Shown here piece after piece: positions 19,134-30,365 of a DNA stretch of 64,000 nt. A model generated the notes under the pieces. It ran no database searches, was not told the DNA's origin, and saw nothing but the letters and a program-made list of their open reading frames with translations. The position numbers were made by a program, and so were the translations under genes. Within the stretch, counting starts at the first letter, position 1, and every line of letters begins with the position of its first letter. The stretch is from Timema cristinae (taxonomy: Eukaryota; Arthropoda; Insecta; Phasmatodea; Timematidae): the NCBI GenBank assembly GCA_039000515.1, contig JBCFYV010000856.1, forward strand, positions 1 to 64,000, given 5' to 3'.

Positions 19134-21923
19134 CTAATAATTTTCATCAATTTCAAAATCTGGTTCTCCACTGAATCCATCAATGTCATCAGTAATATCG
19201 GGGCTACCAATTAGTTTCTTGTAAAAATATTTGCAATCGTTCGGGATCAAATGCAGAAGTGACTTCAGGTCATTTAATTTTGGGGTACTTATCGGCTTTC
19301 CTTCTGGCCAAAGGGGTTTTAGAAGTACATTGAACATTCTTCGTTGTTTCGCTGGTCGTCCCTGTTGTTTTGAAATATCCACTTCAGTTGATATTTCTTG
19401 GTTGAGGTCAGTTTTCAAAAAAATAGAAAATGGTTTAGCTTTTTTAAGTTGAATCTCTCGACAGTGAAGCCAATTAATTTTGTCACCATTAATGTCTTTC
19501 TTTCTATTTGTAATTGACTTCTCTAAATCTTCAGAACTAAAAAAATCTTCTTTTGTCATTTTTTTAACTATAAAGGGATTTTTTTCCCTGCATTTTTCCA
19601 TTATAGAAATATAATCACTTGGGAGGTAAATTCTTTGCTGGAGCTTAAGAGCACACTCAATATCCCCAAAATCAGAATCATTTGGTAGGAAACTATGGCC
19701 TGAGACAAGAAAACGTTGTGTTATCACTTGCAGAGACTCATGTTCATCCAAAACGTTCTTTAGAAACAAAACCATTTTTATGTTGCGGTTTTGGCCGCCA
19801 CAAGAGTCTGACCATAGCACTAGTTCTGTATTTGTGTTTCCGATGTTTTCTTTAATGTATTTTCTTAAACATGATCCCACTTCTTGCGCTCCTCTTCCTG
19901 CATCCCCTTCAACCCACACATAGCAAAAACCTTTGTTTTTTGATCCATTGTGAATACCACAGTTATAAAACCATAACTGCCGTTTATAGAACACTATATT
20001 AGTTGGTATTCGAGGCAATGGTAGGGTTTTTTCTAGATCAAAGGTGAGACATTCCAAAGTGTTGTTAGACTCTTTCGCTTTTTTCATATCATCTGACATC
20101 ATTTTTTGAGCTGCTTTAGCCAGGTCAATGTGAGTTTTGTGTTGATTTTCAAGTTTATTTTTTTGTTCTTGGGAAGAAGAAGCCTGTATTTGTGAGTGTA
20201 GAGAATCACAAAGATTGCAAGTATCCTTCTTTAACTTCTTCCGCTTTAAATTAAACTTTGTTAGAAATATCATTTGGTATGTACTGAAGGAGACAGGATT
20301 TATGTATTCACTTGAGTACATGTTATACATTAGGGGTAAAGTAGTATCAGACGGTAGAAATTCCAGTTTTGTTTGAGAACGAGAGTAGTGGGATACATAT
20401 CGAGGTACTTGTTTATATGATCGATGACTTCTCTAGTTTTACACTCCTCCAATTTATTGTGTCCACCAGCTTTACCTCGGTTATCCTTGACCACGAAATT
20501 TGATTTAATTTTTTTGAGTGCTTTGTCTACTACACAACTAGAAATCCTTAAAGTTTGCAGGAAAAATGTCTTACAAACTATGACTCCACAAATATGATAT
20601 GTTCTGGTATTCATCCTTTTTTCTGATACCTTTGACCGTCTTCTTGTAATACTACGTTGTGAAATCATCACACCTAACATTAACGCCCTTGCTTCATAGC
20701 TTCCAATACTCCAAAACTTTGAGAACTCGTTTTTTCTTTCTTCGATGCTTAATTTTTCGTTACATTTGCAATTACAGTGGTAGTCCCTGAATTCCTTAGG
20801 ATCTACTTCTGTACCTTTGGTATTAATGTATCTGTTATTCGTATTTCTTTTTTTCTTTTTTATTTCCCTAGTCTGACTGGCATGTTTTCTTTTCCGACCT
20901 TTTTTTGGCCTACCTTCACTTTGCATTATTTCAACGCTTTCACTGGTATTTTTAAAATCTTTAGTATTTCCACCCTGAGAAGATTGATGAGCCACAACTA
21001 AATCATTAACGGTACTTTCTCCATCACAAAAAATTAAAGAATTAGTCTCTTTCAATTTGCCTGTATCCCTGTTTTCTGCATTCTCCTCAGTAGTCGTTTC
21101 AATAATATTAGTCGTATTTTTAATTAAATTATTTTGATGTGAATAAGAATTGTCAAGTCCCTCAAACTCAGTAATTATGTCCTTGTTCTTGTTCTGTCCA
21201 TTAGTTATTTGAACACCCCAATCACTCTGATCTGGAGTTGATTCACTAATCATAGTCAAATAAGATTCAAAGTTGTTTTCTTCAACACTGCAAAGTGTAG
21301 TTACATTATTCTCAATAATAACTCCATTAAGTGTTTATATATTTTCATTGTAGTTTATCTGCTCAACATCAGGATAGGTGTTGGAATGAGAGCCTGAATT
21401 TCCATTATCCAGCTGTACAGCAGCAGCAGTAAATGGTACAGGAAGCAAAGGAGATAATGAAGTACAGGCCTACAAAAATAATAATTATATACATTAACAC
21501 TACTTTACTAACTGCTGGAATAATACTACAAATATACAAATATCCACACAACCACAAAATAAATAATGTTAAAAACGACTAAACAAATCCTTAACCAAAT
21601 TCTTATTAATTTATTTTGTTAATTTTTGTAAGATTAACTTATTTTAATCTCATAATAACGTGATTTGGAAATCATATTGTTAGATTATAATTAATTTTAA
21701 TCTAATAGGCTAGAATAAAAAAAAGCTAAGAATCCATGTAATTAAAATTAATTTAATAATTATAATTTGTAATACTATAATAAAAACTAACCTCGAAACC
21801 ATTATCTTGTTCATGGCGATTCTCCAGCAATTTTCCATTGTCAATTTCAAAATTATTTTTACCATATTCCACTCCTAGCATACCCAAAATTTTCTTTGTC
21901 CTTGAAGATATTACATCACTCAT
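19134..21923 (-). pseudogene. Transposase-like protein of T, two exons, nearly intact
   Basis: Exon 1 is 21792-21923 (44 codons, starts MSDVISSRTKK). A phase-0 intron with GTTAG donor and TTGTAG acceptor leads to exon 2 at 21469. Exon 2 runs to 19134 but has a TAA at 21335-21337 and a one-base loss near 20401-20406. The N-terminal part is acidic, then has a basic GRPKKGRKRKHA block and a Cys pair (YHCNCKC). The core has LTFDLEKTLPLPRIPT, ELVLWSDSCGGQNRN and SFLPNDSDFGDIE, giving D, D and D/E positions suitable for a DDE nuclease. A CNLCDSLHSQ pair precedes a coiled-coil-like segment. I know this protein pattern from arthropod repeats but cannot name its family with confidence. Confidence 0.75.
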
Positions 21924-22271
21924 TTTTAAGTTAATATCCTCTTACTAAACACTCATAACATAAATATTCAAAATAGAATAACAGCTTTCAAGCATGAACA
22001 CAACCAAAGAGGAATACAAGTCTAAAATACATTATTACATGTTGCATGGTCTACCATTGCACACCAGATGTGACTTGGTCTATCATTGCAAAATAAGGGA
22101 AGCTCGATTGTAGTGCTGGCACTTAGGTTTTTCCTCAATAGATCGCAGCACGTGCAAATAAATTAAGATTTATATTTTTTTAATGATAGTTTGGACCATT
22201 AGTCACAAGATGGTGTTACAATCGTCTAATTTTAAAAATTGGCACTTGGTCTCCTATTGCATAACTCAGTC
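21924..22271. other. 5' untranslated and terminal region of T
   Basis: Between the ATG at 21923 and the right end. It contains several copies of a GGTCTAYYATTGCA-like phrase (about 22031, 22077, 22250) in line with the terminal repeat. These are possible transposase binding sites. No gene. Confidence 0.6.
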
Positions 22272-22277
22272 CAATTG

Positions 22278-23078
22278 TTCTTTGTGTGGCCCTATCTTTG
22301 GCATCTGTGGCATTGCGCAATTGTGTTTACGGGCGGGATGTATGGAACTATTTAAACTCTCGTGTGGTTTATGTAATCTATTTTGTAAATGTCGGATGTC
22401 TGTGAGTTTTTTAAGATGGTGACTTGGAAAGATGGGAGTAGTGTCACTGTTTGTATAGTGTTGTCAGCCTGTGTTTTTTTTTAGAGAACTGTCTCACATC
22501 AGTGACGGGGTATCATAGCCCCATGAGTTCGTTTTGAATGTCCTCCGTGCCATATTGGGGGAACCCCCTTGATAACCACTTTGACCGGTTTGTCCCTTGG
22601 CAAAGTGTATGAATGGAATTCTTGTTTCATGTCCTTGAGCAGGTGTTGTATCAGGTCATAGTCTTGTCTGTTTGTTGTGTGTATTTTGAGTCCATTTGAA
22701 ACGTATGTTATCTTTGTCATTTCCCATTTCTTTAGAGAGTTTAGTGATTTTGTTATAGTTTGCTGTGCCCAGTGTGACTATTGGTGGGTATCTTTTGATG
22801 TCATCAGTCTGTGGTTGGTCTGATTTAGTTTGTTGCGCTGGTTCGTCTTGTGTGGTGAGCTGGTCGGCGGTCAGGGCCTCGTATTTATTTGTGAGTGTCA
22901 GTGTTTTCTTTGTGAGTGTATTTTGGCGGAGTTTGCATTTTCGTTTTCGTCCAAGCTTGTCAGCCAGCGTAAAGGTACTTTGGCCATCCGTATCAGCTTC
23001 CATGTCTGACCCTTCAGTTGATGTGTATGCCATGTCTGTGTCTACTGTGTTATGTCTTAACTGTTTGGGGGTGGCCAT
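22278..23078 (-). pseudogene. J1 ORF1 N-terminal part
   Basis: Starts MATPKQLRHNTVDTD at 23078. It holds a basic block (KLGRKRKCKLRQ), then YPPIVTLGTANYNKITKLSK and KPVKVVIKGVPPI, the RNA-recognition-like fold region of Jockey-type ORF1. After frameshifts the first knuckle CHRCQR-GHTKNN appears at about 22275-22320, with a stop inside. It packages element RNA. At 22277 it is interrupted by transposon T. Confidence 0.75.
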
Positions 23079-23800
23079 TTCACACAACCCTGAAAAGGGC
23101 AGGCTAGTGACCAGTGTGGAAGGGCTAGTTTGCCCCCCTCTGTGCAGTGTGGGAGGGCTTGTAGTGTTGGGTGGTGTCCCGGAGGACGGACTCCGGCTGC
23201 AAGGTATTGCTTCACAGCCGGTTACGCTTTACGGCACGCTGGGGTTTAGTTGGCACCGTTTGATATTCACCACAGCAAACCACCGATACGTCCGTCCCGG
23301 GTTTAGTAGGAGTAAGTGTGATTAGATCTGGGTTTCCCCGAAGGGCGTAAGTCGTTCGTCTGACAATTGCCTGCTTGAAGTAGGAGTCGGCCGCGGCAGT
23401 AGAAACATGTCAGCCGCCTCGGAGTCCAATATACGACGTGACTAAAAATAGCTCACGGGTTTCCCCTGTTGCCTATACTTCCCCACTTGACAAGTAGAGG
23501 AAGCTTTGGCTGATTTGTTGTGCGAGTTACAGGTTGTTTTCACAGACCCTTATCCTCGTGGCATGACCTTAATATTACATGACTTGGTAACTTTGATTTA
23601 GTTGTACAAAATACACGGTTTGAGTTGGTTGTAGCCCGACACAAGATATCCACCTTGACAGAAGCGTCAAGCTAGGTCACCTGTGAAAGGGCTGTATTGC
23701 TTTGTGAGTTACAGGCAGCAGTCGCTAGCCCTTATCCTCATGGAATGAGGGTGAAACAGTGAAGGGTGTGAAACTATATACCTAATGAAAGATGGAATTG
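23079..23800 (-). other. Probable 5' UTR of J1
   Basis: GC-richer sequence upstream of the J1 ORF1 start. It carries an imperfect duplicated phrase, GAGTTACAGG followed by CCCTTATCCTCRTGG (near 23525-23565 and 23706-23746). A plus-strand frame at 22765-23325 is a shadow of ORF1 and this region. The boundary with J2 is a guess. Confidence 0.45.
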
Positions 23801-24017
23801 ATTGTGAGGTTGTGAATGATTATCTGAAAAAAAATACATGTTTGATTAGTCTATGATACACTTGATGAATGATGAAATTGAATGTGAAGTTGTGAGTGAT
23901 TTTTTAAAATTTATTTATCTTTTTATCTGTTGCTTTCTCCTATCTCTCTCTACTCAAGCCTTGGCGTTTGTAGGGTCTTTGTTCGTCTTGATCGTAGTTA
24001 CCCAGTGCGTGTATTAA
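23800..24017 (-). pseudogene. J2 (Jockey-like) ORF2 C-terminus and 3' UTR
   Basis: The minus strand reads ALGNYDQDEQRPYKRQ and stops at TAG 23940-23942. It is continuous in frame with 27000-27110 once the piggyBac element at 24018-26995 is removed. The 3' UTR (about 23800-23939) holds two similar phrases (near 23793 and 23872). Confidence 0.65.
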
Positions 24018-24431
24018 CTCTTTGCAGCACATAAAAATGAGTTTTCTGTGACCCCATGTTGCACAGGAAAAAAAATAATATCTAAACAAAGTAAAATATA
24101 CTTTTTCCTTTATAAGGAACTCTAATGATTATAAAACAAGTAAAAATGGTATCATTTTCTTCTTCTTCTTCTTCCTGTAATCAGGTGATGCATCTTTTGC
24201 ACCACTATGTAGCCAACATGGAAATGTGCAAATTAAGTTTAATATAAAAATAATGTATTGTTTGTAAATAATTGACTAGAAACAAGTTTAAAACACAGTT
24301 TATTGATTACAAATTTTTATTAATATTAAAGTTAAAATTATAATATTGTAAAAAATGAACATGAGATTAATTTTAGAAACTACAAAATGTACAGTACTAG
24401 AAACAATATATGAGATATAAGCTATGAAAGA

Positions 24432-26247
24432 CTATGAATGAAAATTTTGAAAACACATTTTCGACTTCCCCAAGCAAAGTGGAACATCGCAGATAGTACA
24501 AACCCAAAATGTCTGCTGTGGCTTCTTCTTTGTGCTGCACAAAGCACATCTCCTGCGCGTCGACCTTTTCGGCTGGTGGCTAGATCCAGATTGTCTAACT
24601 TGAATAGGAATTTTGGGCTTAAATCGTTAAACAATTTGTCTTGCTGTAGATGATTTTGAAGGAGGGGTGCGTACTTGAACATGTGTGTCAGCCACAAGCC
24701 CAAGACTAATCTGACGTCTGAAATTTTTCATTGATAAACGATCGACTGGCAAGCATTTGTGCAGCACAAAAGAATTCACAACAGCAGCATCAATGAAGTA
24801 AAAAAATATTCTGTGCCACCATTTGCGGCTCTTACGATCAATTTCGTATGTCGATTTAATTTGATCAAATTTATCAACAAAATTCATATTTTTGTTATAA
24901 TCAACAACTGCTGCTGGGCAAGGGAAAGTTGTTTTAGAGCCATCACGGCCTCGTCTTGAAACTTGTTCCACTTCTTTGGGGTCATGGAAATTTGACAACA
25001 AATGAACAGCGTTATTGTCCTTCCACTTGATAGCAATTACAGTTCCACTTGAGAACCACTCGTAATCACCACGTGACATAATTTTGTCATCTTTAAAAAT
25101 TGGAAGATTAATTCTATTTCTATTTATAGTTCCACAGGCATTTATATTAAAGTTTTTTAGTTCTTCCATCAGATAATATGTGGTGAAATAGTTATCAAAG
25201 TATACTCTATGGTGGTATCCTTTGAGTTCTTCCGTTAATCTTTTTACAATGTTTTCTCCTAAATTTCTTTGAACAATTTGTCCCACTTTTCCAGTATATA
25301 TCTCAAATTTAAGGAGATAACCTGACTTGTCAGCCATCACCCATACCTTATAACCACGTTTGATTGGTTTTTTGGGTAAAAATTGCCTTAGAGAGGATCT
25401 GCCTTTGAACTTAATCATTGATTCATCGATGGCAACGTCTGGATTTGGTTTGAAAGAGCCAACAAATTTTTTTAAAATTAAATCTAGAAAAGTTCTTATC
25501 TTATATAATTTATCATAATTAGGACTGTCTTTTGCTGGTAGAAGATTGTTGTCATTAAGATGCAGATTACCAAGTAGCCGGCTGAAGCGATTTAGTGACA
25601 TTAATTTAGAAATATATGGATCATGGAGATCCATTTCAGATGACCAGTGATCTCTGTAGCTTGGTAACTGTTTTATTCCCATCAATACCAAGAAATGTCT
25701 CTATTTCCTTATTTGTGGTGGGTACATACCGTTTTCCTGATTGCTGAGCGTATAAATTTGTCTGAAATATTTTAAGATCTATAATGCCGTTATCAATCAA
25801 CACTTTAAATAATTGATATGGTGATGGGTTAGTCATATTTGTTATTTCTTGAGTTGGCCCAGTTGGCTGTTCAAATGAGTCTGGAGGTGAGGGAAGCTCA
25901 GTTGTGCCCCACTGAGGTGGAATTCGAATAGGAGGTGCAGGTATTACAGACACTTGTGACAAATGAATTGGAGATTCAGCAGATAATACAGCGGATGTTG
26001 ATGGAAGTGGTGATTGAGCAGGTCGTGAGGGCATAGATGATGTATGAATGTTAGTCTGGTTCGGGGGTACAAGAACAGAAGTTGCTTCCTGGTTAGTGGT
26101 AGATTCTAGTTCAACAAATCCTACTTCAGAAGGGTCACCGGTTATCAGGTCAACTAGATCAATATCATCGGACGTGATATCATTATTATCTTCATCATTG
26201 TGTTCAGTTTCTGACTCTGCCTCAGAAGGAATTTCTTCAAATATCAA
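24432..26247 (-). pseudogene. piggyBac transposase A, frameshifted
   Basis: N-terminal acidic and Pro/Ser-rich part 25636-26247 (starts MIFEEIPSEAESE), catalytic part 24627-25691, Cys-rich C-terminus to the TAG at 24432-24434. Catalytic Asp positions: DVAIDESMIKFKGR, RVYFDNYFTTY and AVVDYNKNMNFVDKFDQ. The C-terminal zinc-binding domain has CALCSTKKK and CTICDVPLCLGK. A loss of about 10 bp near 25685 breaks the frame (the second copy near 44490 keeps those bases), and another frame change lies near 24640. The copy is probably inactive, though only two small lesions separate it from a full frame. Confidence 0.88.
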
Positions 26248-26249
26248 TA

Positions 26250-26995
26250 TATTTGTTCTAGTATTTGGTCACTATTCAACCTCTCTGTCATCTTTATATG
26301 TGCATAAAAAAGGAACAAATGACACGAGCGTTTGAAGTAGGTAAATTATGAAGTGCATTTCCAACGAAAAAGTAATTTGTTTGTAGGAAAATTAGGTTTA
26401 ATTTTAAAATAAATTTTAGTCTAATATAAATACTAGACATAAAATATAATATAAAGGCCTAATATAAAGAAATATAAATTAATTTTAAATAAATCAGCTG
26501 GTAAAAGGAAAAAAAATTCTCGATTATTAATTTTTTTAATGGTGTTCTTTTTGGGTTATGTACTGCCACATGCTGCATAGTGATGCAATTTTTAACATCA
26601 ACAAAAATATGTATTCCAAAAATAAAAACAAGGGAAAAAATGTTTCAATTACAAATATACAATGACAAATAACATAAAATCCAAATTATTTAATGCAATA
26701 TATTAAAATGTTTCACTTACCGAGATTATTAATAAAAATATCGGACAATAAGAATAAACACCTGCACACACTGAACATTTACTCACTATGACGTATTTCT
26801 AAAGAATTACCAAAGTTTTACACACGGCGCTTTCTGTTGGGACATCTAGGAACCACGTGAAATAAGTGTCTTGAAAATTGAATCACTGTGAAACCAAGAA
26901 GAAACCAAAATAAATGGTGGTGCAAGAAATGCATCACCATGCAGCTAATGACAAAAAATGGTGATGTTTAAAATGAATCACAATGCTGCAAAGAG
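26250..26995. other. 5' untranslated region of piggyBac A, no gene
   Basis: AT-rich sequence between the ATG and the TTAA end, including the subterminal inverted repeat. A possible acceptor-like pyrimidine tract lies near 26260, but I see no upstream coding exon. Confidence 0.55.
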
Positions 26996-27455
26996 TTAAG
27001 GGATTCTCGTGTGCTGCACTCTGTTTGTAGAATATTTCCCTTCTTTCCTTAAATATTTCGTGGAGTGTTTTGCTCTTGGTAATTGCGTGAAGATGATCAA
27101 TTCTTGTTCTTGGGTCCGTTCCAGTTATTAGTCTGAGTATTTTGTTCTGTAGGGTTTGTAGCGTGTTGATGTGGGTCTTTGCTGCGTAAACCCCATCCTA
27201 CTCAGCCGTAGAGGATAACGGGCTGAATTACGCACTTGTATATGGTTAGCTTTGCTCGTTGACTGAGTTGATGTCCTCTGAGGAGTGGGTAAGCTGGATG
27301 AATATTGCAGTCGCAGTTTTCTTAGTTTTGTCTATGTGTTTTGCCCAGGTGAGTTTTCTATCAATAGTTATACCGAGGTATTTGAATTCGTTCTTAAATG
27401 GTATTTCCTCTTTGAAGGGGGTGAAGTTTTCAGGCGTACTTGTATTCTCCTGGTT
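26996..27455 (-). pseudogene. J2 ORF2, reverse transcriptase C-terminal part
   Basis: The minus strand reads KYLGITIDRKLTWAKHI (around 27340-27390), CVIQPVILYG followed by a stop, and KILRLITGTDPRTRIDHL in another frame (around 27120). These are Jockey-clade RT thumb and post-RT motifs. Interrupted at 27455 by LINE N1; its 13-bp TSD TATTCTCCTGGTT (27443-27455) recurs at 40181-40193. Confidence 0.8.
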
Positions 27456-28076
27456 CCCCCCTGCGGACGGGGTTTAGAATAGTCCCGCAGTAACCCCTGC
27501 TTGTCGTAAGAAGCGACTAAAAGGAGAGGCTTCTGTGCAGGACGTACCTCGTGTGGGACAAATCTATCCTATATCTTTCCTTTCACATCATTTTCTTCTT
27601 CCTTCACTTTCCCCCTTTTTTCACTCTTCCCCCTTCGCTTTATCTATCCTTAACTTTTTCTTCCTTTCCCCCACCGTTCATCCTGCACAGAGGCCTTTGG
27701 CCTTTCCGTTGACGACCTTGGCAACTAACCCGGCTCTTCTTTGTTTATTATTGGATACCACTGCCTTGAGCTCCTAAATGAAAGTGCGCCGGTTGCAATA
27801 CCTTAGTAGAAGGGCCTTAGGATGACAATAACCGGGTACCCTACTTTGGAAAAGATCGGTTGCGTTCATGAGGGCCCGGACGTAAAATTGGCACTTTCCT
27901 ACACCCACTTGCTGCGACGACCTCTGTCTCGGCGATGCTCTATGCGAAGGTTGTCATGTCTAGCGTCGTATAGAGCCTCTTGTCGGGACAGTTAACAGGG
28001 CCATATGTGGTAGTACCAACTTGGATCACCCTGGTTCTACGATCCGAGTACTGTGTAGGTTGTCCCCAATTACGGC
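27456..28076 (+). promoter_or_regulatory. N1 5' UTR / presumed internal promoter
   Basis: Begins with GC-rich DNA and the phrase CCTGCTTGTCGTAAGAAGCG, repeated at every N 5' end here (29775, 46011, 57925, 60498). A pyrimidine-rich tract follows (about 27570-27690). Promoter function is inferred from the fact that full-length LINEs carry their promoter in the 5' UTR. Confidence 0.55.
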
Positions 28077-29645
28077 ATGGCCGATAATATTGTCTCCGCT
28101 GGCATCGTACTGTCAAACCCTGCTGGCAACTCACTGCCCGGCCCCTCACAGGGCCGTAATATTGATAAGAGGCGGAAACGGGTAAGGCCGTCCAGCCCAT
28201 CGATGGAAAAGGTCCAGGAAGTGGTGAGGCCCCAGCCCCGCTTTCTGGTAATGTCTCGAGCAGAGGAAAACGAAAGTCTAAAGCGAGTAAGCCCATTAAT
28301 CCTCGAATGAGTGATAAATGGTGTAGCACAGTCAGACGTATCAATAAAAAAACTGCGTGATGGCACGATAATGATACAGACAACAACTGACATCCAGTCC
28401 ACAAGAGTAATGGCAATCTCGGAAATACCGTTGAGCAATACGTCTCATATAACGGTGAAGGTGGAACCTCACAGGTTCCTCAATGTTTGCAAGGGAGTGG
28501 TCACTTGCTATGACCTCGACTGCGTGAGCATTGAGGATATCTGTGAGGAGCTTTCCCCTCAACACGTCACCGAAGTGTACCGTATTGGCACCAAAAAGAA
28601 CGGACAAGATAAAAAAACTGACACGTATATCCTAACTTTTGCGACACCTACCCTTCCAAAGGAGGTCCGAGCAGGCTTCCACGTGCTCAGGGTCCGGCCG
28701 TATGTCCCTAATCCTAGGCGCTGTTTTCAGTGTCAGGAATTTGGGCATACGAAGCTGCGATGCCGTGGTAAGCCGACCTGTGCGGACTGTGGACAAGAGG
28801 CTCACGAAACACCATGTGAGTCTCCGAGGTTCTGCATAAACTGTAACGGTCCACACCCAGCCTGGTCTCGAGCCTGTCCGAAATGGAAGGTAGAAAAAAA
28901 AAGTCCTGGAGATTCAATCAAAAAAAAAGATCTCATTTGCCCAGGCACGCAAGGAATACGCATCTAGTCAGGCTCCGGTATTCCAAACATCATACAGCCA
29001 GATAGTCAGCCAAAACATTAACTGTCCCAATTGCCATTGCGCAGTTAATCTCGCTAAGACGTCATCGCGACCTGCGCCATTGGTCTCTGCTCGAGACATC
29101 CGTATTGAAAACGCGCCAACCAAGGTGTCGCCGAAATTGTCGATAGGGGCACAACTACCACCTAAGTCGTCTCCCCCACCTGTACCACCCAGGAGGCTCC
29201 TCGGGGAACCCTCCCGAGTCCTCCTCCGGGAACACCCCCGAGCCCTCCTCGGGGAACCCCCCCGAACCCTCCGCGGGGAACACCCCCGAGCCCTCCGCGG
29301 GGAAATAAATTACGTGCGGCCACTGTTGAGTCGCTCATTCTCGCCTCTGGGCCACCAGAGCCCGGGATGAGTGTCGAAACAGGTGAGGCCGTAAAGGCGA
29401 GTCCCACTGGTGCCTTGAAGAAGGACCAGCGAGTGACCGCCGAAATAAATAATATTAAGAAAGCGTCGAAGGCCTTAACAAAGCCTTCGCGCAAGGATCC
29501 GACTACCCAGTCTCTCCAAAATAAAGCGAAGCCTCTCCTGAAGCGGGAGGTCCAGGAGAGACTGGGAAAGGCAAGAGGACCTAAAAAGGCCCTCAACCAA
29601 TTTTTATTATTAAGGGATAGTGACATTGATTGCGAGGATAACTAA
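28077..29645 (+). pseudogene. N1 ORF1, gag-like with three CCHC knuckles
   Basis: Nucleic-acid-binding ORF1 protein. Starts MADNIVSAGIV. Middle region with RRCFQCQEFGHTKLRC, CADCGQEAHETPC and CINCNGPHPAWSRAC, three CCHC knuckles in a row. The C-terminal third is Pro/Arg-rich and coded by GC-rich repeats (29190-29305), then basic to the TAA at 29643-29645. A TGA at 28308-28310 replaces the AGA seen in N2, and an A-run frameshift near 28900 follows the knuckles. ORF2 starts 19 bases after the stop. Confidence 0.85.
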
Positions 29646-30365
29646 ATATTATATTAACTAATTATGACGCTACTACAATGGAATTGTAGGGGTTTCTATG
29701 CTCGTGTAGATGAAATTAAACAAATTTCTTCCCTGCATCCCCCCCTGCGGGACGGGTTTAGAATAGTCCCGCAGTATCCCCTGCTTGTCGTAAGAGGCGA
29801 CTAAAAGGGGAGGCTTCTGTGCAGGACGTACCTCGTGCAGGAAAAACCTATCCTTAATCTTTCCTTTCACCTCCTTTTTTCTTCCTTCCCTTTCACTCCT
29901 TTTTTTTTTTTTTTTCTCTCTTCGCTCCCTCACTCCTTACATCTTTCTTCCCTTCCCCTGCCGTCCAGTCCTGCACAGAGACTTTTGGCTCCACCGTTGA
30001 TGACCTTGGCATCTAACACGGCTTTCCTTTGATGACTATCGGATACCACTGCTTAGAGCTCCTGAGTGAAAGTGCGCCGGTTGTAAATATTGGTAGAAGG
30101 GCCTTAGGGATGACAATAACCGGGTACCCTACCTTGAGAAAAGACCGGTTGCGTTCACGAAGGCCCGGACGTAAAATTGGCACTTTCCTGCACCCACTTG
30201 CTGCGATGACCTCTCTCCTGGCGCAGCCCCACGCGAAGGTTGTCATGTCTAGCGTCGTGTGGGGTTTCCCGCCAGGAGGGTTAACAGGGCCTCATGTGGT
30301 AGAACCAACTTGGATAACCCTGGGTCTACGATCTGAGTATTGTGCAGGTTGTCCCCAAAAAAGGC

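Larger units (their letters stand above)
18510..22271 (-). mobile_element. DNA transposon T, superfamily not assigned, 6-bp TSD CAATTG
   Basis: Ends: GATGGAGTTATGCAATAG from 18510, and on the other strand GACTGAGTTATGCAATAG from 22271. Flanks: CAATTG at 18504-18509 and 22272-22277. The interrupted J1 ORF1 has one CAATTG at this point when the flanks are compared, so the duplication is real, though 4-6 bp is the safe statement. Inside the ends there are more copies of GCAATAGTAGACC-like sequence (near 18767 and 22025-22095). It encodes a two-exon DDE-like protein. I suspect a Sola2-like relationship from the motif but cannot prove it. Confidence 0.82.
13078..23800 (-). mobile_element. Jockey-like LINE J1 (5' UTR and ORF1), split by two DNA transposons
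   Basis: Non-LTR retrotransposon on the minus strand. ORF1 begins at 23078 and ends at 13078 but is interrupted by transposon T (18510-22271) and a hAT element (13291-18131). Both insertions have clean TSDs, so the pieces are one gene. ORF2 of this copy is not seen. The right limit (about 23800) is where the 3' sequence of J2 seems to begin. Confidence 0.7.
24018..26995 (-). mobile_element. piggyBac element A, complete ends
   Basis: TTAA at 24014-24017 and 26996-26999 flanks inverted ends CTCTTTGCAGCA. A subterminal inverted repeat of about 22 bp (24184-24205 and 26917-26938) is also present, as is usual in this superfamily. Length 2978 bp. It sits in the ORF2 tail of J2, which reads through in frame when the element and one TTAA are removed. 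Confidence 0.95.

Noticed and set aside
22765..23325. 186-residue plus-strand open frame
   Set aside because: It is the opposite strand of J1 ORF1 and its 5' UTR; composition and lack of domain support a shadow frame.
29162..29626. 154-residue minus-strand frame in N1 (and similar frames at 31440-31953)
   Set aside because: Antisense of the GC-rich Pro-coding repeats in ORF1, which keep several frames open by composition.
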